From the NCBI RefSeq assembly GCF_020400605.1, contig NZ_JAINRD010000001.1, forward strand, positions 124,001 to 188,000: DNA of 64,000 nt. The letters are read 5' to 3'. The translations under genes were made by a program, and so were the position numbers. The notes beneath the pieces were generated by a model, which was given only the letters and a program-made list of their open reading frames with translations, was not told the DNA's origin and ran no database searches. Shown here piece after piece: positions 57,300 through 64,000 of this stretch. The stretch's first letter is position 1, and every line of letters starts with the position of its first letter. This DNA is from Streptomyces aculeolatus. Its GTDB lineage: Bacteria; Actinomycetota; Actinomycetes; Streptomycetales; Streptomycetaceae.

Positions 57300-57914
57300 A
57301 TGGCAGGCGAGACCGTCATCACCGTCGTCGGAAACCTGACCGATGACCCCGAGCTGCGCTTCACGCCGTCCGGCGCGGCCGTCGCGAACTTCACGATCGC
57401 GTCGACGCCCCGGACGTTCGACCGGCAGACGAACGAGTGGAAGGACGGCGACCCGCTGTTCCTCCGCGCGTCCATCTGGCGCCAGGCGGCGGAGAACGTC
57501 GCCGAGTCGCTGACGCGCGGCACGCGCGTGGTTGCCCAGGGCCGGCTCCGCCAGCGTTCGTACGAGACCCAGCAGGGCGAGAAGCGGACCGTGGTGGAGC
57601 TGGAGGTCGACGAGATCGGCCCCGCGCTCCGGTACGCCACCGCCAAGGTCACCAAGACCACCGGCAGGGGCGGCCAGGGCGGCGGCTTCGGCGGCGGCGG
57701 TGGCGGTGGCCAGCAGGGCGGCCAGGGCGGCGGCTGGGGCGGAAACCCCGGCGGCGGCCAGGGCGGCCAGGGTGGCGGCGGCCCGCAGGGCGACCCGTGG
57801 GCGACGTCCGGCGGCGGCGGTCAGCAGGGCGGCCAGGGCGGCGGCTGGGGCGGAAACCCCGGCGGCGGCCAGGGCGGCCAGGGCGGCGGTTACTCGGACG
57901 AGCCCCCGTTCTGA
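57300..57914 (+). CDS. ssb: single-stranded DNA-binding protein
   Basis: A 204-residue SSB. The OB fold occupies about 1-112 ([82 protein letters not shown]). A Gly/Gln-rich linker follows, with a duplicated unit, and the acidic tip DEPPF binds partner proteins such as RecO-like and polymerase factors. ATG 57300 follows GAGAGG. It lies in the S6-S18 operon, as in most bacteria. Confidence 0.98.
   Translation: MAGETVITVVGNLTDDPELRFTPSGAAVANFTIASTPRTFDRQTNEWKDGDPLFLRASIWRQAAENVAESLTRGTRVVAQGRLRQRSYETQQGEKRTVVELEVDEIGPALRYATAKVTKTTGRGGQGGGFGGGGGGGQQGGQGGGWGGNPGGGQGGQGGGGPQGDPWATSGGGGQQGGQGGGWGGNPGGGQGGQGGGYSDEPPF
57711..57883 (+). repeat. 62-bp direct duplication in the SSB linker
   Basis: A 62-base stretch at 57711-57772 recurs, apparently identical, at 57822-57883 (offset 111 bases), encoding [21 protein letters not shown] twice as two separated copies. 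It lengthens the flexible linker. Confidence 0.8.
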
Positions 57915-57987
57915 TCCCGGGACTCCCGGGGCGTGACGAGCGTGCTCGTACACCACACTTCTTGATCACACTGGAGTAAGAGACATC

Positions 57988-58224
57988 ATGGCGAAGCCGC
58001 CTCCGCGCAAGCCGAAGAAGAAGGTTTGCGTCTTCTGCAAGGAGAAGATCTCCTACGTCGACTACAAGGACACGAACCTGCTGCGGAAGTTCATTTCCGA
58101 CCGCGGCAAGATCCGTGCCCGCCGGGTCACCGGCAACTGCACCCAGCACCAGCGCGACGTCGCCACGGCCGTGAAGAACAGCCGGGAGATGGCGCTGCTG
58201 CCCTACACCTCGACCGCGCGCTGA
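57988..58224 (+). CDS. rpsR: 30S ribosomal protein S18
   Basis: A 78-residue basic protein with [31 protein letters not shown] and [28 protein letters not shown]. The CVFC pair and a later Cys suggest the zinc-ribbon (C+) form. ATG 57988 in the rpsF-ssb operon. Confidence 0.98.
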   Translation: MAKPPPRKPKKKVCVFCKEKISYVDYKDTNLLRKFISDRGKIRARRVTGNCTQHQRDVATAVKNSREMALLPYTSTAR

Positions 58225-58243
58225 CTGGGAGGGTGAGCAAAGC

Positions 58244-58690
58244 ATGAAGATCATCCTCAAGGGCGAGGTCTCCGGCCTCGGTGCCGCCGGCGACGTCGTC
58301 GAGGTCAAGGACGGGTACGCCCGCAACTACCTGATCCCCAACGGTCTGGCGATCCGCTGGACCCGTGGCGGGGAGAAGGACGTGGCGCAGATCCGCCGCG
58401 GCCGCAAGCTGCGCGAGATCGCCTCGGTCGAGCAGGCCAACGCGGTCAAGTCGGAGCTGGAGGGCGTGCAGGTCCGCCTGTCCACGCGCGCCGGCGCCAG
58501 CGGCCGCCTCTTCGGCGCCGTCACCCCGGCCGACATCGCCACGGCGATCAAGCAGGCCGGCGGCCCGGACGTCGACAAGCGGCGCATCGAGCTGTCCGCG
58601 CCGATCAAGAGCCTCGGCGCCCACCAGGTGTCCGTACGGCTGCACCCCGAGGTCGACGCGAGGGTCGGCGTCGAGGTCGTGGCCGGCTGA
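58244..58690 (+). CDS. rplI: 50S ribosomal protein L9
   Basis: A 148-residue protein with the L9 N-domain [37 protein letters not shown] and C-domain ending in [25 protein letters not shown] 58244 after GGGAGGGTGAG. It is the last gene of the operon; a perfect terminator follows. Confidence 0.98.
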   Translation: MKIILKGEVSGLGAAGDVVEVKDGYARNYLIPNGLAIRWTRGGEKDVAQIRRGRKLREIASVEQANAVKSELEGVQVRLSTRAGASGRLFGAVTPADIATAIKQAGGPDVDKRRIELSAPIKSLGAHQVSVRLHPEVDARVGVEVVAG

Positions 58691-58718
58691 CGCCGTTCGG
58701 CGACGGGTAGAGCAAGGG

Positions 58719-58750
58719 ACGGGCCGCGCCCCCGCGGGGGCGCGGCCCGT
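58719..58750. terminator. bidirectional terminator, perfect 32-bp palindrome
   Basis: A perfect palindrome with 16-bp arms (58719-58734 and 58735-58750) lies between rplI and the converging MATE gene; T's follow shortly (GTTCG). Confidence 0.9.
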
Positions 58751-58771
58751 TCGCGTACGCCCGCAGCGCGC

Positions 58772-60145
58772 CTACGCCCGGACGGCGCCCGTGACCAGCC
58801 ACCGCCCCGACCGCGCGCGCAGCCACAGCGTCACCAGCCGGGTCAGCATCATCAGCCCCATCGACCACCACAGCACCGTCAGCCCGCCGCCCAGCGCCGG
58901 CACCGCCAGCGCCACCGGCGCGAAGACCGCCAGCGTCAGCAGCATCGCCCAGGCGAGATACGGCCCGTCGCCCGCGCCCATGAGCACCCCGTCGAGCACG
59001 AACACCACCCCCGCCAGCGGCTGCGTCACCGCGACGACCAGCAGCGCGGGCAGCAGCACGCCGTGCACCCCCGCGTCGTCCGTGAACAGCGGCAGGATCA
59101 GCGGCCGGGCGGCCACCACCAGCGCGCCCAGCACCACGCCGGTCGCCACTCCCCACTGCACCATCCGCCGGCACGCCTCCCGCGCGCCGTCCACGTCCCC
59201 CGCGCCCAGGTACCGGCCGATGATCGCCTGCCCGGCGATGGCTATCGCGTCCAGCGCAAAGGCCAGCAGCGACCAGATGCTCAACACCACCTGGTGCGCC
59301 GCGACCGACTCGTCCCCGAGCCCGGCCGCCACCGCCGTCGCGATCAGCAGCACGGCGCGCAGCGACAGCGTACGGATCAGCAGGGGCACCCCGGCGCGCG
59401 CGGAGGCCCGTATGCCCGCGGGGTGCGGGCGCAGTGCGGCGCCGTGCCGGCGGGCGCCCCGTACGACGACGGCCAGGTACACCGCCGCCATCCCCCACTG
59501 CGCGAGCACGGTGCCCCAGGCGGAGCCGGCGATACCGAGGCCGGCGCCGTAGACGAGGGCGACGTTCAGCACGGCGTTGGCGGTGAAGCCGCCGATGGCG
59601 ACGTACAGCGGGGTGCGGGTGTCCTGGAGGCCGCGCAGCACGCCGGTGGCCGCGAAGACCACGAGCATCGCGGGGATGCCGAAGGCGCTGACGCGCAGAT
59701 ACGTGACGGCGTACGGCGCGGCGGTGTCGGACGCGCCGAACAGGCCGACGAGGCCGGGTGCGGTGGGAACGGTGACGGCGACGAGCACCGCGCCGAGCAG
59801 CGCGGCGAGCCAGATGCCGTCGACGCCCTGCCGGATCGCGGAGCGCAGGTCGCCGGCGCCGACGCGGCGGGCGACGGCGGCGGTCGTGGCGTAGGCGAGG
59901 AAGACGAAGACGCTCACGGCGGTGGTGAGGAGGGCGGCGGCGACACCGAGCCCGGCGAGCTGCGGGGTGCCGAGGTGGCCGACGATGGCGCTGTCGGCGA
60001 GCACGAAGAGCGGCTCGGCGACGAGGGCGCCGAAGGCCGGGACGGCGAGGGCGACGATCTCGCGGTCGTGCCGCCGCCGGGTGCGGCGCCGCTGCTCGCC
60101 GGGGGTGGCCCCGTCGGTGGCGGCGGGCGCGGGAACGTCGTGCAT
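58772..60145 (-). CDS. MATE family efflux transporter (DinF-like)
   Basis: A 457-residue transporter with about twelve hydrophobic segments. It starts with a basic stretch [55 protein letters not shown], typical of the DinF branch, and the second half repeats the pattern (ESVAAHQVVLSIWSLLAFALDAIAIAGQAIIGRYLGAGD). MATE proteins expel drugs or metabolites using sodium or protons. ATG 60145 faces the dnaB gene across the divergent region. Substrate unknown. Confidence 0.93.
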   Translation of the reverse strand: MHDVPAPAATDGATPGEQRRRTRRRHDREIVALAVPAFGALVAEPLFVLADSAIVGHLGTPQLAGLGVAAALLTTAVSVFVFLAYATTAAVARRVGAGDLRSAIRQGVDGIWLAALLGAVLVAVTVPTAPGLVGLFGASDTAAPYAVTYLRVSAFGIPAMLVVFAATGVLRGLQDTRTPLYVAIGGFTANAVLNVALVYGAGLGIAGSAWGTVLAQWGMAAVYLAVVVRGARRHGAALRPHPAGIRASARAGVPLLIRTLSLRAVLLIATAVAAGLGDESVAAHQVVLSIWSLLAFALDAIAIAGQAIIGRYLGAGDVDGAREACRRMVQWGVATGVVLGALVVAARPLILPLFTDDAGVHGVLLPALLVVAVTQPLAGVVFVLDGVLMGAGDGPYLAWAMLLTLAVFAPVALAVPALGGGLTVLWWSMGLMMLTRLVTLWLRARSGRWLVTGAVRA

Positions 60146-60158
60146 GCAGCAAATCTAA

Positions 60159-60422
60159 TAGTCCACAGGTAACAGACGCAACAGCCAGAGGACACTTACA
60201 GTGTGACGTGTACGGGGTGAGTGCGCGCGGCTTGCGCCCCGACCTCGCCCCGGAGGGGAAAGTTTTTCTCCTCCACCGGGGGTGGACGAAGAAACAGCAG
60301 GTCAAACGGGTGATGGCGGAGCGATAGTGTGCTTGTCCACAGCACTGTCCCCCGGCTCGTACACAGCTTTCCCCAAGTAATCCACAGGTTGGCGGCCGCT
60401 TTCCACACCCCCTGTGGATAGC
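60159..60422. promoter_or_regulatory. cluster of DnaA-box-like sites upstream of dnaB
   Basis: In the 475-base MATE-dnaB gap lie TAGTCCACA (60159), TTGTCCACA (60333-60341, a perfect consensus), TAATCCACA (60379), CTTTCCACA (60400) and TGTGGATAG (60414). A small palindrome ACACT-TAC-AGTGT is at 60192-60204. DnaA control of dnaB is possible but not shown. I see no gene in the gap. Confidence 0.6.
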
Positions 60423-60620
60423 GCAATTGGCGAGAGCCCGCCGCGGACCTACGGTGGACCCTCCCCCCTGCCGACACCGGCGCCGCCGCCCCGCGGTCCG
60501 GGGGGCGGACCGACGCGCCGTAACCGGAACGCCGCGGACGAATTGTCAGCGGCGTGCCGTAAGAAAGAGGGGCGCCCTGAGAGGTCCGCCGAGAGGCGGG
60601 TGGGAGGAGGTGGGGCAGCC

Positions 60621-63344
60621 GTGTCCGAGCACCGGGACTACGTGGACACCATGCCCGGGGACGTCCGTCCACTGCGCCGCGAGCCGGACCAGCCCGGCCG
60701 GCAGGACCAGCCCGCCCCCGAGGACCCCTGGGGCCCCGGCGCCCCCGCCGCCTTCGAGCGCGTACCCCCGCAGGACCTGGACGCCGAGCAGTCCGTCCTC
60801 GGCGGCATGCTGCTGTCCAAGGACGCCATCGCCGACGTCGTCGAGGTCCTCAAGGGCCTCGACTTCTACCGCCCGGCGCACGAGACGGTCTTCACCGCGA
60901 TCCTCGACCTCTACGCCCGCGGCGAGCCCGCCGACCCCATCACCGTCTCCGCCGAGCTCACCAAGCGCGGCGAACTCGCCCGCGTGGGCGGCGCGTCGTA
61001 CCTGCACACCCTCGTCCAGTCCGTCCCCACCGCCGCCAACGCGGAGTACTACGCCGAGATCGTCCACCAGCGCGCCATCCTGCGCCGCCTGGTCGAGGCG
61101 GGCACGCGCATCACCCAGATGGGATACGCCGCCGACGGCGAGGTCGACGACATCGTCAACTCCGCCCAGGCCGAGATCTACGCCGTCACAGAACAGCGCA
61201 CCGCGGAGGACTACCTCCCCCTCGGCGAGATCATGGAGGGCGCCCTCGACGAGATCGAGGCCATCGGGTCCCGCAGCGGCCAGATGTCCGGCGTCCCCAC
61301 GGGCTTCACCGACCTCGACTCCCTGACGAACGGCCTCCACCCGGGCCAGATGATCGTCGTAGCCGCCCGCCCCGCCATGGGGAAATCCACGCTCGCCCTC
61401 GACTTCGCCCGTGCCTGCTCGATCAAGAGCAACCTGCCCAGCGTCATCTTCTCCCTGGAGATGGGCCGGAACGAGATCGCGATGCGGCTGCTCTCCGCGG
61501 AGGCCCGCGTGGCGCTGCACCACATGCGCTCCGGCAGCATGACCGACGACGACTGGACCCGCCTCGCCCGCCGGATGCCGGAGGTGACGGGCGCCCCGCT
61601 CTACATCGACGACTCGCCGAACCTGTCGATGATGGAGATCCGCGCCAAGTGCCGCCGTCTGAAGCAGCGCAATGACCTGCGGATGATCGTCATCGACTAC
61701 CTCCAGCTCATGCAGACGGGCGGCTCGCGCCGCCCGGAGAGCCGGCAGCAGGAGGTCTCGGAGATGTCCCGGAACCTCAAGCTGCTCGCCAAGGAGCTGG
61801 AGGTCCCGGTGATCGCGCTGTCCCAGCTCAACCGCGGCCCCGAACAGCGCACGGACAAGAAGCCGATGGTTTCCGACCTGCGTGAATCCGGATGCGTCAC
61901 CGCGTCGACCCGCGTTCTGCGAGCCGACACCGGCAGCGAGGTCACCATCGGTGAGCTACTCACTCGCGGCGAGAAGGACATCCCGGTCTGGTCGCTGGAC
62001 GAGCAACTCCGGGTCGTCCCACGGACAATGACGCACGTCTTCTCCAGCGGGGTCAAGGAGGTCTTCCGCTTGCGGCTCGCTTCGGGCCGGGAGATCGAGG
62101 CGACGGCAAACCACCCGTTCCTGACGTACGACGGCTGGACCCCCCTCGGCGAACTCGCCGCCGGCTCACGTATCGCCACACCGCGGCAGATCAGCGGGCC
62201 TGTGCAGCAGAGGGCCTGGCCCGAGGCCGAGGTGATCATGCTCGGACACCTCCTCGGAGACGGTTGCATCGCACCGCGTCAGCCCGTGCACTACACGAGC
62301 AACGACGAGGCCAACCTCGCCGCAGTGGAAGAGGCGGCGGCACACTTCGGCATTACTCCCAGGCGTACTGCCCAAGGCACCTGGTCGCACGTCTATCTGC
62401 CCGCCCCCTTCCGCCTCGCACGCGGACGGCGCAACCCCATCGCCGCCTGGCTGGACGGCATGGGCCTGTACGGCAAGCGTGCGCACGAGAAATTCCTCCC
62501 GCGCGGGTTGTTCGCCCTGCCCGACGAGCAGGTGCGGCTCTTCCTGCGCCACTTGTGGGCGACGGACGGTTCGGTGACGGTGTCGGGTTCCGGCGCTGTC
62601 CGCGTCTACTACGCGACAACGAGCGAACGTCTCGCCCGGGACCTGCAGCAACTCCTGCTGCGTCTCGACATCCGCGCCCGACTGCGGGCGGTGGGCAACA
62701 CCATCGGCCGTCCCGGCTGGACCGTGGATGTCTCCGGGGTGGACGACCAGCGTCGGTTCCTGCAGAACGTCGGCGTCCACGGCGACCGCTCCCGCCATGT
62801 CGTCTCCGCGGTGGAGCGCCTACGCCACGTGCAGGCCAACCCCAACGTCGATACCGTCCCGCGCGATGTCTGGGAGCAGGTCCGCGAGCAGATGCGTGAG
62901 CATTCCCTGACGACGCGTGCTTTCCAGGCCGCACTGGGCACCAAGCACTGTGGAAGCGCGCTCTACAAGAGGTCGCCCGGTCGAGTCCGGCTCGGGCACA
63001 TCGCGGAGATCCTGCAGAGCGCGGATCTGGAGATGCTTGCGACCAGCGACGTGTTCTGGGACGAGGTTGTCTCGATCGAGGCCCTGGGCGAGCAGGAGGT
63101 CTACGACGCCACCGTGCTCGGCACGCACAACTTCATCGCCAACGGGATCAGCGTGCACAACAGCATCGAACAGGATGCTGACATGGTCATCCTGCTGCAC
63201 CGCGAGGACGCGTACGAGAAGGAGTCGCCACGCGCCGGCGAAGCGGACCTGATCGTGGCCAAGCACCGCAACGGCCCGACGGCGACGATCACGGTGGCCT
63301 TCCAGGGCCACTACTCCCGCTTCGTGGACATGGCCCAGACCTGA
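60621..63344 (+). CDS. dnaB: replicative DNA helicase DnaB with an intein
   Basis: A 907-residue precursor. Residues 1-424 and 848-907 make a 484-residue DnaB: N-domain (VPPQDLDAEQSVLGGMLLSKDAIADVVEVL), Walker A (ARPAMGKSTLALDFA), Walker B (IVIDYLQLMQ), and after the intein SIEQDADMVILLHRED and the final motif HRNGPTATITVAFQGHYSRF. The intein (61893-63161) interrupts RESG/SIEQD. GTG 60621 (VSEHRDYVDTM) follows GGGAGGAGGTGG; a frame to 60414 only adds low-complexity residues over the DnaA-box region. Confidence 0.97.
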   Translation: MSEHRDYVDTMPGDVRPLRREPDQPGRQDQPAPEDPWGPGAPAAFERVPPQDLDAEQSVLGGMLLSKDAIADVVEVLKGLDFYRPAHETVFTAILDLYARGEPADPITVSAELTKRGELARVGGASYLHTLVQSVPTAANAEYYAEIVHQRAILRRLVEAGTRITQMGYAADGEVDDIVNSAQAEIYAVTEQRTAEDYLPLGEIMEGALDEIEAIGSRSGQMSGVPTGFTDLDSLTNGLHPGQMIVVAARPAMGKSTLALDFARACSIKSNLPSVIFSLEMGRNEIAMRLLSAEARVALHHMRSGSMTDDDWTRLARRMPEVTGAPLYIDDSPNLSMMEIRAKCRRLKQRNDLRMIVIDYLQLMQTGGSRRPESRQQEVSEMSRNLKLLAKELEVPVIALSQLNRGPEQRTDKKPMVSDLRESGCVTASTRVLRADTGSEVTIGELLTRGEKDIPVWSLDEQLRVVPRTMTHVFSSGVKEVFRLRLASGREIEATANHPFLTYDGWTPLGELAAGSRIATPRQISGPVQQRAWPEAEVIMLGHLLGDGCIAPRQPVHYTSNDEANLAAVEEAAAHFGITPRRTAQGTWSHVYLPAPFRLARGRRNPIAAWLDGMGLYGKRAHEKFLPRGLFALPDEQVRLFLRHLWATDGSVTVSGSGAVRVYYATTSERLARDLQQLLLRLDIRARLRAVGNTIGRPGWTVDVSGVDDQRRFLQNVGVHGDRSRHVVSAVERLRHVQANPNVDTVPRDVWEQVREQMREHSLTTRAFQAALGTKHCGSALYKRSPGRVRLGHIAEILQSADLEMLATSDVFWDEVVSIEALGEQEVYDATVLGTHNFIANGISVHNSIEQDADMVILLHREDAYEKESPRAGEADLIVAKHRNGPTATITVAFQGHYSRFVDMAQT
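61893..63161 (+). other. DnaB intein with LAGLIDADG homing endonuclease
   Basis: A 423-residue in-frame insertion at RESG|Cys1 ... HN|Ser. Splicing motifs look intact: Cys1 in block A (CVTASTRVLRAD), block B TANHPFL with the conserved His, block F VYDATVLGTHNFIANG and block G terminal His-Asn, with Ser as the first C-extein residue. In between are two LAGLIDADG-like motifs (LGHLLGDGC and LRHLWATDGSV), so the homing endonuclease is probably or recently active. The site is, from memory, that of the Synechocystis DnaB intein. Confidence 0.95.
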
Positions 63345-63377
63345 CCCGCGTGTTGTAGGGTCTCGCATTTCGTGTCG

Positions 63378-63431
63378 GAATCTCACTACCGATGTCAGAT
63401 TGAAGTCGGATCCGACGCTGGACTGAGATTC
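63378..63431. other. inverted repeats after dnaB
   Basis: GAATCTCA (63378-63385) and TGAGATTC (63424-63431) are perfect 8-bp inverted repeats spaced by 38 bases; inside lies a 12-bp palindrome GTCGGATCCGAC (63405-63416). There is no GC-rich stem with T-run as at the other gene ends in the window. Confidence 0.5.
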
Positions 63432-63520
63432 GCAGGTCGCTGCCGTACCTCTGCGCTCCGCGCCGCCGATGAAGCCGAGGAGACAGGCACGGCAGCGGCG
63501 AGCATCGTCATCATTGACCG

Positions 63521-63835
63521 GTGACCACATGGATGCGCTGCTACTGGGACGAGGAAGACACCTGGTTCTACTTCGAGGTCGACGCCGAAGGCTGGGTGAT
63601 GCGGCAGATCGAACTCGAAGGACCGGAACTGACCCCGATCGCAGCTGCCTCCCTCGCGGAGTGGCAGCGGTTCTACGACGCAGGCCGCCTCGACGAGTAC
63701 GACAGCAGGTTCGGGATCACAGCCGAACAGCCCGTATCCGAGTGGGAGGGCCACGATCCGGAGCAGCTGACCTCCGACGAGTTCGAGGAGGTCTGGAACT
63801 CCGCCCGTCGGCAGATCGCAGCCCGGCCGTCATGA
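63521..63835 (+). CDS. 104-residue acidic protein of unknown function
   Basis: A small, acidic, Trp/Glu-rich protein (MRCYWDEEDTWFYFEVDAEGWVMRQIELEGPELTPIAAASLAEWQRFYDAGRL..., then SEWEGHDPEQLTSDEFEEVWNSARRQ). No domain is recognised. Starts may be GTG 63521 or ATG 63533. Such small acidic proteins occur in Streptomyces as lone hypotheticals and sometimes as immunity-type partners, but nothing here proves that. Codon use is somewhat less GC-extreme than in the core genes. It lies 176 bases after dnaB. Confidence 0.7.
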   Translation: MTTWMRCYWDEEDTWFYFEVDAEGWVMRQIELEGPELTPIAAASLAEWQRFYDAGRLDEYDSRFGITAEQPVSEWEGHDPEQLTSDEFEEVWNSARRQIAARPS

Positions 63836-64000
63836 GATCGGACGGGTGGAGGAGGAACTACGAGAGCTGTTGATCGTTGACGGCGCCGGCGACTGCTGGT
63901 CCGCAGTTCGCCGGCAGCCCGCCCACCACCAAAGTGATCGCGTGCTCAGCGGTGGCCGCCTCACCGATCACTCTTCCTCGTGAGGGGCCGCAGACTCGAT

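Noticed and set aside
63846..63983. A 45-codon plus-strand frame starting GTG after the 104-residue protein
   Set aside because: It has no clear ribosome site, no recognisable sequence, and it competes with a minus-strand frame over the same bases.

Overview
The window is very GC-rich (by eye above 70%) with many GTG starts, short overlapping genes and Streptomyces-type DnaA boxes. Gene order is that of the chromosomal origin region of a Streptomyces or close relative: crgA - DUF881 - pabA - sortases ... tRNA-Ile - DUF3566 - gyrA - gyrB - DUF721 - recF - gnd - dnaN - oriC - dnaA - rpmH - rnpA - yidD - yidC - jag - rsmG - parA - parB - GNAT - trxA - trxB - anti-sigma - sigM - pseudokinase - murJ - DUF6049 - cca ... 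ino1 - padR - PBP - GT87 - racemase-like - femX ... rpsF - ssb - rpsR - rplI - MATE - dnaB. Mycobacterium shares much of the core (crgA/DUF881/trpG, sigM/murJ/pcnA), so assignments rest on both family motifs and synteny.

Layout. 1-11.8 kb: septation protein CrgA, a DUF881 membrane protein, a glutamine amidotransferase, two tandem class E sortases (one with a very long disordered N-terminus), a helix-turn-helix regulator and a tail-anchored Ser/Thr kinase; facing them is an overlapping pair of related secreted, membrane-anchored proteins, one with a VWA domain. 11.9-13.6 kb: a drug-efflux type MFS gene, a perfect terminator and tRNA-Ile(GAT). 13.7-26.4 kb: replication genes on the minus strand around oriC (23518-24453). 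26.6-32.7 kb: rpmH-to-parB on the plus strand. 33.4-43.9 kb: thioredoxin system with a sigma-R promoter, the SigM/anti-sigma pair and envelope genes (pseudokinase, MurJ flippase, DUF6049). 44-47 kb: CCA-adding enzyme and an MFS gene. 47-56.6 kb: padR-ino1, a class A PBP, a GT87 enzyme, an alanine-racemase-like protein and FemX. 56.8-63.4 kb: rpsF-ssb-rpsR-rplI, a MATE exporter and dnaB split by a 423-residue intein carrying a LAGLIDADG endonuclease. The last 650 bases hold a small unknown protein and short inverted repeats.

How it works together: DnaA acts at oriC; DnaN, RecF, gyrase, DnaB and SSB build and serve the fork; ParA/ParB act on at least seven parS sites seen between 30.4 and 45.7 kb, most of them inside coding sequences where they are read as VSRET or FHVKH peptides. 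The envelope genes (CrgA, PBP, MurJ, FemX, sortases) tie growth and septation to the origin region. Most of the window is conserved core. The parts most worth a second look are the dnaB intein, a DnaA-box cluster in front of dnaB with a consensus box I did not find in oriC, parS sites embedded in genes, the paired VWA-type secreted proteins, and the long disordered extensions on a sortase and MurJ.
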